A stretch of DNA of 64,000 nt from Prostheceraeus crozeri (GCA_907163375.1 CAJQUW010013680.1:124001-188000), one strand, 5' to 3'; shown: positions 1 through 11,903, counted from the first letter of the stretch. The notes: generated from the sequence alone by a model not told the origin. Numbers and translations: made by a program.

Positions 1-79
1 TTTATTTCTATCATCATTACAAAGGGAAAGTCACAAACGAAATTAAGTACGGAAAAAAGGAAGTGGCTAAAACGACTAA

Positions 80-720
80 ATGGTAAACAAAATGGATTAT
101 GCAAAGTACTTTGTGCAACGAATAATATCAAATCAAATAGTCTTTCAATCTCAAATGATGCAGTTTTACTATGCTAGTTTTACATCGAACTTCTGTCCTC
201 CTCCTAACTGGTCTGATATTCTGCGAGGAATTGAAGAAAAGGCTAAGCCAAAGGAATGGAAAGCTGATATCTCTGTTGAAAGAACTCATGCCCTACTCCA
301 AAAATTGAAAGCTGGTAGTGATGATATTCCGCCATTCTTGGTTAAAGCTGCCTGCGATATTTCAGCGATGTTTTAGCTGCTCCATTCACCCATCTTATCG
401 CCATATCCTTCTAATTCAAGACAGTGCCCGATACCTGGAAAATTGCTGGAGTAACCCCAATCCCCAAAAACATAATGACTTCCGCCCTATATCGGTCTTT
501 TCTGCATTCTCAAAAGTCCTCTAACAATATGTAATTGACTCGATCAAGCCACCTCTCATTGACGCATATGGCACCGACCAATTTGGTTTTAGACCGACCT
601 ACTCAACCCTTCACGTCAACATCCGCATTCACGACTTCACAACATTACCATTGGACGAGTTGTATTGTACTGGTGTCGCTTTGCCTTCATTCGAAGATTT
701 GGTGAAACAAATCCTCCTTG
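80..720 (+). pseudogene. LINE reverse-transcriptase fragment
   Basis: Decayed piece of a non-LTR retrotransposon RT read on the plus strand. A first open stretch of 98 codons contains the finger-domain sequence KAGSDDIPPFLVKAA, followed in other frames by TVPDTWKIAGVTPIPK and by remnants of the RPIS and DQFGFRPT motifs. This motif order is normal for Jockey/I/CR1-type RTs. The frame changes several times and the catalytic motifs are not recognisable downstream of about position 720. No endonuclease is seen. Clade is uncertain. Confidence 0.7.
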
Positions 721-984
721 TTTAGCAGAGCTGTGTATCTGCAACTGATAGGTCCATGAATTATTGATTTTGCATCAACACTGTCAACTTGTCCATGGTA
801 GTCCATATCTGATACGAATGATACCAATACCGGTGCTCCAACTGTGGTCGGTCGAGTCAGCGCAACTGTTATTCGAAATTTGGAATACTTCAAAGTATAT
901 CGCCATTTTGAGTGCTATCTGTGTCTTTGAGATTAATTTCAAATATCAACGTAATCCTCTTGCCCTACTGCGTCGTTTCGTGCA

Positions 985-1060
985 CTCCGTTTTTCTGTTA
1001 GCTTTGTGGTTGATTTTCTCGGGCGGAAAGAAGACGTCGGAGGTTCGAAGCCCGTGGTGA
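985..1060 (+). repeat. possible tRNA-like SINE head
   Basis: The words TAGCTTTGTGG near 999 and GGTTCGAAGCC near 1042 resemble RNA polymerase III A and B boxes at tRNA-like spacing. The rest does not fold clearly as a tRNA, and no SINE tail was recognised. It could also be chance or part of a LINE 5' region. Confidence 0.3.
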
Positions 1061-1099
1061 GTATTTTTATTGTTGTTCACTTTTGAGTGACAGGTCGAC

Positions 1100-1380
1100 A
1101 TGTCGTCAGGCTTCTCACAAGATAATCAGTACCGGTTGAGATCGAACCGCTCCAATTCAAATAGTGACATATCAATGGATGCGATAAAATGCTTTCTTAA
1201 TGAACAAAAAACTGAAATCATCATCAAAGTTGATGAAGTAAAGGATACTGTAAATCGCTTATTTGCTCTTATCAATATGATTTAAGACTCTTATGTAAGC
1301 CTAGAAACAAAAGTTATAGCTGCAGTTAAAAGTTATGCAACTAAGTTCAGTTTACTTCAATTTGCATAAATCAATAATGT
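1100..1380 (+). pseudogene. possible LINE ORF1 start
   Basis: A 61-codon frame opens with MSSGFSQDNQYRLRSN and continues into a charged, heptad-like stretch (KTEIIIKVDEVKDTVNRL), resembling the low-complexity start plus coiled coil of a LINE ORF1. After one stop the same frame continues with DSYVSLETKVIAAVKSY. No RNA-recognition or zinc-knuckle motif is visible, so the assignment is weak. Confidence 0.3.
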
Positions 1381-2377
1381 TCATATTATTATTCATACGT
1401 ATGTCTACTTTCTATATCACTTCTACGAAATGCTTGTCATCGGATTTTACTTCCGTTCTGAGATTTCAAAGAGAGAATAAAATATTTCTATCGCTCATGT
1501 GACAGAATTTGAGGAATGTTTGTTTCCTATATTTCTTTACAAAGCCGAAGGATTAATTTTCAAACGAACCAACAATATCTTCAACAGACTTTCTTTCCAC
1601 ATAATCATCTAAAACAATTTGTTAATATCAAATATTGGAGACAGCATTTTGTCCCTCAGACAAAACGGATTTCAAAAGAGAATGACAGTACAACGAAGCA
1701 AATACTAAGACCTCAAATAAGTACCGTCACTGTGACAATTTTTAATAATTGATGAGATGAAGTACATCCAACATCGATGTATCAATTCTTATCTTAGTGT
1801 AGTATTTTCACATTGTTATCACATACTTTCTTACAAGAGATTTTCCTTGGATCATAGCGTCCTTAGAGCCAAAAGGAGTTCACATGAGTTAAAGAGTCAA
1901 TTTTATCAAGCGATTGTGGTTATATACCAATCACTTCGATAATCGAAAGCAGTAAAGAAGGGCTCCGATTAATAAGTAAATGAATAGTGGGAGTTATAGT
2001 TTTGTCATAGCAGTGAATGTCACAGAATAGGAATGACCGAATCTGCCGAAAACTTAATAAATAAAACGATTTATATATACCACAACGTGTGTGTGGAGTT
2101 CGTCAGGTGATAGCATGCGAGCAGCAGGTTCGATGAAATGCGTTCGCAGCGTACCGCCACTACGTGACGGGTGAAAAGGGGGGCGCATTGCCTCTAAAAA
2201 TTGGGTAGATATCAACATATCTAGAAAATACAAGGAATCTTAAAGCGCGATTGCTTGCACACAACGGTGTAAAATGTGCTCAATACACAGCACAATCAAA
2301 ACAATTAAATCATGACAAGCTACCAATCAATAAACTCTTCTCGGATTCAAGCTTCAAAGGAGAAGCTAGATCAAAGT
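1381..2377. other. anonymous AT-rich sequence
   Basis: Two short open frames (78 and 61 codons between 1516 and 1942) show no family resemblance and no splice context. I see no gene or recognisable repeat here. Confidence 0.5.
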
Positions 2378-2580
2378 CATAGTCATATCAGATCAGATAG
2401 TCAGGCCTGAATCATAGTCAGATCGGAATCAGATAGTCAGGCCTGAGTCATAGTCATATCAGATCAGATAGTCAGGTCTGAGTCATAGTCATATCAGATA
2501 GTCAGGTCTGAGTCATAGTCATATCAGATGAGATAGTCAGGCCTGAATCATAGTCAGATCGGATCAGATAGTCTAATGTA
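2378..2580. repeat. tandem repeat, unit about 40 bp
   Basis: About five imperfect units built from AGTCATAT, CAGATCAGATAGTCAGG and CCTGAGTCAT. Units differ by small indels and a GATCGGA variant. There is no spacer between units, so this is a minisatellite. Confidence 0.85.
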
Positions 2581-2989
2581 CACCAGGCTTAACTCTCTTC
2601 TACACATATGACATAGCCACTTTTTATGTGCGAGATGTCCGAGAAAATTGTTCTGGTTCCCTTACTGCATGGTATTAGCATAATTCGACAAAAGGTTATT
2701 TAAATATTACAGCAACATGAACTTCTTGAGTTGATGATGACGATAGGCCTTTGTTTCAAACAGACTAGCTGCAGACATTATAAGTCAAATGTTATGTACT
2801 TGCTGTTTGCACACATTCGGCAAATAGTCTTTCCTCGCAATACAGACTTGATTCTTCATGTATGCATGCCTGTAATGAGAGTATATGAATTGTCATTATT
2901 GTCCCACATAAAAGTGTAAATTTAGTTAGTTATTGCGCAACATGCGTGAAACAGATTTCTGTAGTGATAATACGCCTATACTCCTATGA
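2581..2989. other. anonymous sequence
   Basis: No gene, repeat or splice pattern recognised. A 62-codon open frame at 2731-2919 has no recognisable content. Confidence 0.45.
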
Positions 2990-3530
2990 GTATATATATC
3001 TAGCAAGGATTTTGTCTCCTCTCTCTGTTTCTGGGAAATCCTATGCGAAGAATTCTGCTGATGTGATTTCACGGTTGTCGGAAATTGCACTGTGGATACT
3101 TTTTAAGTTTGGACATTGAATCTCTATTTACTAATGTCCCTGCGAATGAAGTAATTACAATGATGGAAAGGCTTCTACAATCGGATTCCTCATTGTCTCA
3201 AAGGACCAATTTCAGAGTGAGTTGATGGAGTTAATTCGCTTCTGCTTATCGGTTTACTATATTCAGCATCATGATGGTATTTACAGAGCCACTGATGGCA
3301 TAGCGATGGGAAGCAGCCTGAGCGTAGTGATTGCAAATCATTTTGAGAATGTCGTGGAGTCACTGGCTTCGGAGAATAATGTGCGCCTATTGAATTTATA
3401 TCTGAGATACATCGGCGATGTCTTTATCCACAGGAAAAGTTATATAGAGTCCCTTCAATTGAACGTGGAGTTTTTGAATTCAGTTCGACTAAAGATCAAA
3501 TTTACTTTGGAGATGTAACGATCTGGGCGA

Positions 3531-4091
3531 TTGCCATACCTAGACATTTTGATTCAAGAAGGGGATAACGATGGCGTTGTTTTTGGTGTGTACAGAAAAC
3601 CAACACATACGGATTTATATCTACAAAGGACATCGTGCCATATACGAAATGCATTTAATGGAGTAATAAATACATTGTCGCCACGCGCTCTAACAATCCG
3701 TTCTCCACAGTGTCTTCAACAGGAGTTGGGTGACTCACATCATGTGCTGCTCAGTAATGGCTTCCCTGAGAAGGAGGCCAGGCGTGTATTTTATCATGAC
3801 GCACCTACTCAGGAAATGAGAGAGGAGCGGAAGCCGCCAGACTGTGTCCTTCCATGTGTCCCAGGCCTCTACGATGTAATCTGCCGGAAGCCGAGACAAC
3901 TTGGACTCAGTGCAGGTTACAGGCCTATACAAACTTTAAGAAGTGCCGTAGTTAATAAGAGACCAACTCAGGCCAAAAAATTAGGCGTCGTATACTGCTT
4001 GGAGTGTGGACATTCCAACTGTGGATGGAGATGCATAGGTGAGACCGGGAGGACCGTAGACGAGAGACTGAAGGAGCATCGAAGTCCTTGA
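3531..4091 (+). pseudogene. Penelope-like RT C-terminus plus GIY-YIG endonuclease
   Basis: This 186-codon frame carries the end of the RT palm/thumb (PYLDILI, then YRKPTHTD) and the GIY-YIG domain. The Y of VVYCLE stands for the GIY position, CIGETGR for the YIG position, and the R and EH of RLKEH follow. The Cys residues of LECGHSNCGW fit the Cys/His insert typical of the family. The frame is the second half of the element at 2990-4600 and cannot act alone. It ends before the conserved glutamate expected further downstream. Confidence 0.8.
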
Positions 4092-4536
4092 TGAATCTTG
4101 ATGGATCATCGGAGATAGTGAGCCACGTTTTGAGTACCAGCCACAGTATGAATTTTAATTCAGTCACAATTAGAGACAGTGCACAGAATTACATAGAGAG
4201 GATAACAAAGGAAGCCTTATGGTCGTGTAAAGGGGGCAATAAAGTAAAGTTCTCGGTTGGACTGTCGTGGAGTTCAGTTCTTCCTGACTTGTCATTTCTT
4301 TTTCTTATTTTCTATGTTTTTATGTTCTGTGAAGTATTTTACTTTTAATGCATTATACTTGTTACTAATTTTATAGTAGTAGGTCTTAGCACTTCATAAT
4401 TCTTTGCAGTTATTGAATTGTTGTTGTCTTTCCATTGATAGAATAATTGATAGAATAATTGATCTTGATGATTTTGATGCTTCGCTGTAATTCGTGATTT
4501 GTGTCAATCCTGTCCACCAGTATCTGTGAATTCATT

Positions 4537-4576
4537 CTGCGTGATCATGGCCTAGTACATGGCCGAAATGCATCGC
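4537..4576 (+). other. hammerhead-like hairpin after Penelope-like ORF
   Basis: A GTGATC stretch is followed by ATGGCC, a short loop, ATGGCC and then GAAATGC. The layout resembles the hammerhead core (CUGANGA, stem II, GAAA), which is known to occur in terminal regions of Penelope-like elements. The core is imperfect, so activity is doubtful. Confidence 0.35.
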
Positions 4577-4600
4577 AATTAACCAAAAGATTTGGTTTTG

Positions 4601-5129
4601 TTTCCTATCATTAAAGGTTATCCTTTAAAGGTGATGCGACAATTAAAGCATCGTAGATTTTTATCTGTCTCAATTGTTAAGATAAATTGTCTGATGCACC
4701 CTACTGTCATGTCATTCTATCATGTCAATAATCGACTGCTGATGTTTTTTTAAATCAAAGTTTGAGAGAAGAGGATAAGTTAATACACTAAAGATGCTCC
4801 TCAGTAGATAATTAAAGACAAAGAAGCTGAAAATGAAAGAAATTGAGGATGATAAAGGAATATAACTAAATACATGTACATTTAACTAAGCAATTGTGTA
4901 GCTGTATATACTCATAACTGCATAACTAAGTACAGAAATACTAAAAATGAAAAGGTGGTAAAAAGCGAATAGAATGATAAATGGATGTAAAATGTATAAT
5001 GACTACGCAAGAACCAATAACCATATCTCATAGGAAATGTAGCAAATTACAATGCCAAAAACCAACATAATACTATAGAAGTGCAGAAGAAAAAATATCC
5101 TTTAAATTATCAATTATCTATGAAGCTTA
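4601..5129. other. anonymous AT-rich sequence
   Basis: Nothing recognised. The right part may be the 3' untranslated tail of the minus-strand LINE that begins at about 5130. Confidence 0.4.
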
Positions 5130-7600
5130 GTGGAAGGTTATAGACAGCTCTCTTGAATGCTTCAACACTGAAAGATGTTGGGAATGCCTCCAAAGGAAGT
5201 CTTTTCCAAACTGTGCTGTCCGATGAAATGAGGATTTCTTAAAATGTTTTGTACGACAACGAGGAATTGTGACAAGGTGTGGATTTGCGAGGTCGCTTCC
5301 TCTTAAGCATCTGGTAAAAGAACGATGGCGTGGAGTAGCAGAAGCAAGTCCACCAGAACAATGACTGTGATAATAGCGATAGAAGAGCGAAAGATGGAGA
5401 CTGTTCTATGGTGGTCCGAATGATGCAAAATGTGAAGTAGCGAACACTACCATCACCTATCAGACGAACTTCCTTGCGCTGAATACGATCAAGTATATCT
5501 AAACTGCTCTAGGGACCTGATGAGAAAACGTGTGAGCAAAAATCCATCACAGGACGAATCCGAGCATTAAAACTACAAACAACTGCTGAGGGCAAAAGTA
5601 GGCACGGGCTCAAAACAATACTTCAAGATGTTGGAAAGCTTGTTGGGCAGACAACTTGGCGGATGTGAACTGACCAACTTAGTGTCGGAAAGTGTCACAT
5701 CAAGCAAAGAAATGCTGTTCTCCACTGAAAGGGAATGGACATACCTTGGACAGATTTAAGAGAAAAACGAATTGTCTGAGTCTTGCGTTCATGAAAATGA
5801 TCATCCAAAATGATGTTGGAGCGACCCTAAGACAGAATTCTCTGTAAATCAGACTCAATAGATGAGTTCAATGTCACTCTATCCTGGTCTAGACGCTGGC
5901 TGCACGCCCTCTGATTAGGTTGAGAGAGGGATGCATGAAGAGTGGAGTCATCAGCGAAGGAGAGGATTGAATTGTTTCTTTGACGAAGAAGGTCATTTAT
6001 AAACACCAGAAAGAGAATAGGTGAAAGAATACAACCCTAAGGGACACCGACATTGACTGTGAAACGATCAGAGGGGAATTCATCGAAACGTACTATATTA
6101 GAACGAACATAGATTCGAACACTTTGCTAATAATAGAAGTGATTGCAATTGGACGATAATTGCACGGATCACTTCTATCTCCCTTCTTTGGAACAGGGAA
6201 CACGTGGGCAACTTTTCAAGAAGGGCATAGATAGCTGGAAAAGTCGTGTTAGTACTTGAGCCAACTCCGGTGCACACTTTATTACTTCTAAGCGCAATCG
6301 CTGGAATATCGTAGGGTCCACAACTCCTTGAAGAATTCAATTTCCTTAACACCTTCTTCTCACAGCGGCTGAAGAATCGCATCTGAGCATCGGCCACAGA
6401 CTGTGGAAGCACCTGGGTGCATGAATCAAGACTAGCAGTAGCGGCGAAACAAACAGCAGACAAGATAGCGTTGTCAGTCGCTGATGTAACGGATAATCTT
6501 GAATGCAATCGCGAAGGTGGAAACTGAAAACACAGAACAACTTGCCTTAGACAAAGACGAGAACGCCCGGCTGCCAGTTGCACACGCTAGCAACTTTGCA
6601 GAATAGCGCTCAATGTACTTAGTTTTGTCACTTTCAATTACTGTTTTACGAAAGTTTCGAGCGGAACGAAGCGGTTCTCAGCGGTGAGAAAACGCTCGGA
6701 GTATTGAAATGCCTATCTTTACTCAACTATTACTGCTGCACACTTCTGGTTAAACCACTTTGGAGATGCTGGCTTACAAGCTGTTGCGGAGGAAGGCATG
6801 CAAGCAGACATACCACAAATAACAGCTTCGGTAACAGAAGAGCAAATGCCATCCAAATCACACTTGTCTGGCGAATTGAACATATAATTAATTCCAAGGA
6901 AAGTGACCAAAGAAATCTCTCGGATCATCCGAAGATGCTTGGTTGAAGCGCCAAAGATATCTTCTGGGAGGATATTGAGAAACAGTCTCAAGGACCGTGG
7001 ACGTTATGACAAACAAACAGTGGTCACAACTTTCCAAAGGAGCTTCAACCCTAACATCAACATAGACAGTACTCTGGATTCGATGTGAGAAAAAAGTCAA
7101 GTGTACTGGCAACGTCTCAATGAAGATCCGGAATTCGAGTTGGGGAGAGAACTAATCACTCTGTGTCATTTAAAATGGAGAAGACTTCTAGCTCGACGCC
7201 AGCAGAATCACAGGGTTCGTAGGTCACCCAGATAGAATTCTGGATGTTGAAATCACCGAGTAAAACAACTTCCGCAGAGGAACAACTTGTAATGATACTT
7301 TCAACTGAAGAATTAAGTTGAGCAAAGAATCATCACTACAGTTTACAGCGACGTTGCGATGAAGATGTGTCGACATTAATTCGTAGTCACAAAATTTGAT
7401 AGTTGGCACAATCGACATCGAATGCAGGAGCTCTAGAAGTTTGCAGATCTGAACTCACAAAAGCACCAACCGCAGCTTTTCCGCGGAACAAAGTGTGAAG
7501 AATGTATCCAGGACAGTTGGTTCACCGTCTGAGGGTCACGAATCTGAGCTTCGGTGAGTGTTAAAATACTGGGTTGAAGAGGCTGGTAAAAAACTGAGGA
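5130..7600 (-). mobile_element. decayed APE-type LINE
   Basis: Read on the minus strand, the fragments fall in the proper LINE order. First comes the endonuclease piece AEVVLLGDFNIQNSIW (near 7280). RT finger pieces follow: SRSCGPYDIPAIAL (near 6330), then AHVFPVPKKGDRSD and CNYRPIAITSIIS (about 6210-6130). Then come a VGVP-GCILSPILFLV palm motif (near 6030), LSFADDSTLHASLS (near 5950) and a C-terminal tail ending PLSFIDN near 5130. The catalytic FADD is preserved, but stops and frame changes are frequent throughout, so this is an old, inactive copy. Clade (Jockey, I or Nimb-like) cannot be settled by eye. Confidence 0.8.
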
Positions 7601-8060
7601 CTAAAACGCTTTCATCCGGATAGATGGCTGGTCGGCTAGGCGTGATTGGGAATTCCTTTTAAAGACCACCTTTTCTAGGTTCCTCCTTAACTAAGGGCAT
7701 GCGGGGCATCAATAAATAGGGCTGCCTGATCGCTACAGCAGAACCGCACTACTGAACATCCCTGCTCATAAGTGCGACCATCACACTGTACACGCTTACT
7801 GCAGAGATCCAGCTACCACCTTTCACTTTACAAAACCTGACAGTATCATATTACTCTGTCACCGCAAAAAAGAGAAGAAAAAATAAGGAAGACAGGAAGA
7901 TAAAGAGAGACCGGCAGATCATCCAAAGTGCTAGGTACTGGCAGTGGCCCCATGGTATATACCCGGGGTGACAACTCGTCTATCACATGACCCTTTCAGT
8001 CGCCTGTTGCGACGGTGCTTTTCTAAGGGCGGCAACCGCACGGTACATTTTTTGTGCGAG
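7601..8060 (-). other. probable 5' untranslated region of the LINE
   Basis: Directly upstream of the decayed LINE and richer in GC than its surroundings. It contains CAGTCGCCTGTTGCGACGG and GGGCGGCAACCGCACGG near 8000-8045, a style of sequence I associate with invertebrate LINE 5' ends. There is no open frame. The assignment rests mainly on position. Confidence 0.4.
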
Positions 8061-8492
8061 AAAAACGATCACATGCCAACATGAGTTAGCACAGGCTGAC
8101 ATGATATCTTGTTTTGGACATCAACACGACACGACCACAGTCGTGTGAACTTGAACCTGCCGTTTTCCTATCTTGTTCGTATATTCTTGTGGCTGCTCAA
8201 TGAAGTACATATGTACATGCAACAAGCAGCTCTATGATCGACAGTTGAATCGTTAAGATCTCGGTTTATACAATACATATATGTACATGTATGTGGGTCA
8301 AAACCAACTTTTCACGGTGTTACTTTTTGTGATGCTCTAAAAATAACAAAATTGTCTGGCCTTCATAACCGTTGAATCATAAAATACATGTATATTAATC
8401 GCTAAACGTAATATTCTTCTTTTGTCTTCCTCAATTTAATACATGCTTCCAAGCATTAACCCAAGAATGTTAATCTCTGAGATATATCATAC
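8061..8492 (-). other. intron downstream of LRR exon 5
   Basis: Begins (in transcription order) with the donor GTATGATATATC at 8492. No later exon of the LRR gene was recognised between here and position 1. The gene either continues to the left beyond the window or its next exon is too diverged to see. Confidence 0.5.
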
Positions 8493-8620
8493 CTTAATTT
8501 TCCAACAGCCTTGTAAGTGCTGATGTGATTGTTGGATATATCAAGAGTTCGAAGTTGTGATGCACCTTTCAACCCTGCCGAATCCGCAATGCGATTGTTG
8601 GATATCCGTAGTTCTTTCAG
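8493..8620 (-). CDS. LRR protein, exon 5 of 5 seen
   Basis: This 128-bp exon encodes the last two LRRs found in the window: LKELRISNNRIADSAGLKG and LRTLDISNNHISTYKAVGKL. Both show the LxxLxxLxISNNxI core of the short SDS22-like class. The acceptor is TTATCTATTGTAG just before 8620 and the donor is AAG|GTATGA after 8493. The exon enters in phase 0, matching the phase-0 end of exon 4 at 33603, and leaves with two bases of an incomplete codon. The intervening intron is about 25 kb and filled with transposons. LRRs of this kind are usually cytoplasmic protein-protein binding surfaces. Which LRR family this is cannot be told from the repeats alone. Confidence 0.85.
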
Positions 8621-8639
8621 CTACAATAGATAAGGATTG

Positions 8640-9780
8640 AATGATTAAATTCTGGCATGACAACATGTCAGGATCAATGATTACCATACGATCATGCATT
8701 AAGATCACGCACGCAAAGGATGTCTATAACTTGTTTTGTTTCAAGAATGCCAAGCAAAATACTCATCATGCTGCAATCTTTTATGAACAGTATAAGCAGA
8801 TATGTTAAGCAGCGCACAATGATGACAAGTTTACTTTGTCAAGAAAAAACAAAAATTATTTAATAATTATATATTTTGATTCAAATACAAAAAGTCTGAA
8901 GGTATGCATTTGTGCAAATTGCTCGGTTTTGTTCTAATCTAAGTGAATGTCAGAAACATCATATTAGTTATCTTTTCAGAGAATAATTGTTAGACTACAA
9001 TTCAAAATACACAATTAATCGCAGTTAAATAATCTCATTTGTGCTTTGAATCTACAATCATTATTTCAACTAAATTATGATACGAAGTAGTATGTTACAG
9101 TGTGACACACCTACGTGGTGATAGGGCCCAGACACGAGTGGAGGTAGGCCGGTTTACATTGCACTGACCAGCAGATTGTTGGCCCGGCTTGTAATCCTTA
9201 AAGACCTAAAAGGTGTTCACTGGACCCCAGAGCTATTTTTTCTATTCCATTTGTCTGAATAATGATATATCAATAGCTCATGACAATGCAAAATCATCAC
9301 TTTTCACACTGCATCCCTCCCCTCAGGTCTAAGATGGTGCAGAAAATTATTTTCTATAGTATTGTACAATGAATGAATTTGTGCATGTATATTAAGTTGA
9401 ATTTTGTCTGACATTCACCCATTTGTTCCTCATAATCATTTTCCTCATAGTCAGTGTATATCTGCTGAGAAAAGATCGCAAATGCGAGCCAGTTGCTTTC
9501 ACGTTTGATTGCGCGTGACTTATCGACTCATACAGAAAACTCGACTTAAACCAACACTAAAAATTGCTGTATATCATTGTATTCATGGTTCTCTAAGCGA
9601 GAGATGGACTGCTTAGCATAAGTAGTCCTGAAGTTTACCGGCTATACAGAAGTAATCACCTGAGCTGGTGATGAATTTGAAACATACTCAATTGCTTTGA
9701 GAGCACATAATTGTGACAGTTATGAGTCTTGTTGGAATATTCCGATAGATATTGCTATACTTAAAATATTGAGCATGTGT
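8640..9780. other. anonymous intronic sequence
   Basis: AT-rich with no long open frame. A GC-richer patch at 9100-9230 (GGTGATAGGGCCCAGACACG...) may be an unrecognised repeat. Confidence 0.4.
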
Positions 9781-10021
9781 AATAAATAAATAAATGAACC
9801 TTGTTTATACTCGGAAGCACATTATCCACGGAGCCTTTCTTCCATGTGGCCAAGTTGTTATTTATCCCACGCTCATTCGTTTTGTGGTGAGTGTTTAGCA
9901 AGAACGCAGAGTGTACCTATTTGAAGAAGTCTGAAGTTTGACCCGACTAAGGTTTGAAACAAGGTTGAAATAAATCTCCCGGACGCAGAGCAAACACTCT
10001 ACCACAAGGCCACAGCGCCGG
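9781..10021 (-). repeat. tRNA-derived SINE, family 1, copy 1
   Basis: Minus-strand copy. The head reads CCGGCGCTGTGGCCTTGTGG with A box TGGCCTTGTGG and a diverged B box GTTTCAAACC. The body includes CACTCTGCGTTCTTGCTAAA, and the tail ends ATAAACAAGGTTC then (ATTT)n. Four relatives lie at 21881, 24733, 50281 and 63084. Confidence 0.85.
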
Positions 10022-11153
10022 TAATGACTCTGTGCTGCAAAATTAACCTATATCCATAAAGAAAATCGCTTCTCAATACAAATTTACCTACACCCAAAAG
10101 ACTTTGAGTATTAAAAACAATATACATGTACTGTCTTTTATGTTTTCTAACAAGACTGAACCACAGTCAAAAGAACAAACTTATCGTCCAGATACGCGAA
10201 AATATTTTTGTTTTGCTGAAAATTAACTTTCCTGATGTTTAGAAAGGCGATTTAAGCAAGTAAACTAAGAATTTGTATGAGGGCCTACGGGACCCTCAAG
10301 TCTACACTGTCAAGGAGATAACTTGGATTCATGTGTGCGCCTCAAAAAAGGAAATCTCATAAAAAACATCACACTGATTCCTGAGTTGGAGACGGGAATC
10401 GATCTGGACAGACATTTTGACCCACATTAGGTCGTAATGAGAATTTAGATCACATCCTTTGATCTTGAATGTATCGTTAATTAGATAAACATTTATTTGT
10501 CGGTTGAAATGAGTACATTCATTATTCTTTGAAATCTATTGAGCTTGATATGCCGCTCCTCATTGAATCCATATCCAAGTATCCAACTACAATCATAGTC
10601 TACAATCAGTTGATTAAAAAATAATACATTTGGACAATCTACTGACTGAAATAATGAACTCAATGAGATCCCGGAGGGATGGTGAAGTTCGGTGACATTC
10701 AGCGAACTTCAGTGAGTGATTTCAGGACAGATCTGAAAACACTGTTCAGTGATTTCTAATACCCTCTGTTATAAGTGCGAATTGCTGATCAGTTTCTAAA
10801 TCTTTTTAAGAATCCAAACATTCTTGGAGAGATCTGTTTGCCATTGTCGGGAGAAATTCTAGTCACGTTCGGTTGCATTTCTAATTTAATAATATTGAAG
10901 TACACCAGCATCTTTTCCGACGATAATGACAGGTTAAGTAATGAAAACAGCAAGAATCACCTAGACGACACTATTTCCACTCATTTAAGATAGAATCGGT
11001 AATTTCATTATACTGAAAAAAAGAGCAAAGAGAACATTAAATTAGACAAGATGCTGTTTGACAACCAATGCATGTTTACAACTGCATATTCATGACCGCA
11101 GCATGACCTCCGTCTTCTCTAAGATGGAGGAAAGTCGAAGCAAAATTAACGTT
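10022..11153. other. anonymous intronic sequence
   Basis: A 72-codon open frame at 10775-10993 resembles nothing I know. No repeat boundaries seen. Confidence 0.4.
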
Positions 11154-11161
11154 GTTCACAT

Positions 11162-11790
11162 CATAGAAGTAGGAAGATTGTTTATCTGAAGTTGAGTAGA
11201 ATGAAAATTGACTTCAAGGTCGCGACACATCCAGGTAACTAAGTTGGGGCATGAAGAGCCAATGAAAAGCTTAGAATTGAGCATAAAACAGATTCTAACC
11301 CAATGATGCAGCCGTTGATAAGTGCATCTAAGGGCGTGCGCACTAAGCGGCCAGGTCGCGTCGACCATGGCCGCCGCGATCAAAAAATGTGCGACCATGA
11401 AAGCGGCTGCGACAGCGGCCAATTGACGCCATTTGTTGAGGAAAAAATGAACGAGGAAGAAGTTGCAGCAGTATATTATCTATTCATCGCGGGGAGGGTC
11501 GCCAAGTGCGCGCCCTTTCATAGGCTGTAATGTATTTGCGGCGCCGCTGCAAATCATGATGGCCGCCACGACCAAGGGGTCGCAGCGCGAAAGTGCGCAC
11601 GCAAGGAGACGATTTCCCATCTCCGCAAAATGACTAAGCATTATTGTTGGCTGACAAGACGTGGCCTCCGAGACCTAGCTGCCTATTGCGCGCACACCCT
11701 GAGTGAATGCCTGCGACTTTTGTGTCACTGCTGTGTATTGCATGAAGCTTTACCTCCATTCTGGAGGTTTTATTGTTATCAATTTCTATG
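11162..11790 (+). mobile_element. hAT-type MITE, copy 1, carrying a nested element
   Basis: The ends are CATAGAAGTAGG and (reverse complement) CATAGAAATTGATAACAA, an imperfect inverted pair. The copy is flanked by a perfect 8-bp duplication, GTTCACAT, at 11154-11161 and 11791-11798. Removing the 366-bp insert at 11333-11698 and its duplicated 5 bp leaves about 258 bp, the same length as copy 2 at 11904. No coding capacity of its own. The 8-bp duplication is the hAT hallmark. Confidence 0.9.
11333..11698. mobile_element. GC-rich non-autonomous DNA element nested in the MITE
   Basis: The ends GGCGTGCGCAC and (reverse complement) GGTGTGCGCGC form short inverted repeats. Flanks CTAAG (11328-11332) and CTGAG (11699-11703) look like a 5-bp target duplication with one change. 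The element is much richer in GC and CpG than its host MITE. It has no transposase. The superfamily is unknown. Confidence 0.7.
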
Positions 11791-11903
11791 GTTCACATCA
11801 ATCGAATGGTCAAGTTTTGTGACGATGCACTTATTGATTGTCTCACGCTTTCTCTAACCCATATTGGCTGATAGCTTTGCAATAAAACAAAGCTTGCGGC
11901 GGG

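Larger units (their letters stand above)
2990..4600 (+). mobile_element. Penelope-like retroelement, 5'-truncated and broken
   Basis: Penelope-like elements pair a telomerase-related reverse transcriptase with a GIY-YIG endonuclease. Here the RT fingers are lost. The first recognisable motif is DIESLFTNVP (near 3115, motif A), followed by DGIAMGSSLS (near 3295) and LRYIGDVF (near 3405), where the usual YIDD box reads YIGD. A second frame (3531-4091) has PYLDILIQ, YRKPTHTDLYL, and then the endonuclease VVYCLECGHSNCGW...CIGETGRTVDERLKEH. The parts are spread over at least two frames, so the copy is dead. A ribozyme-like hairpin lies just downstream, as is known for this group. Confidence 0.88.

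Noticed and set aside
2378-2580. CRISPR-like array
   Set aside because: Units are contiguous and degenerate with no spacers, and the sequence is from an animal nuclear genome.
3735-4167. Minus-strand frames of 65 and 71 codons
   Set aside because: Antisense to the Penelope-like endonuclease frame.
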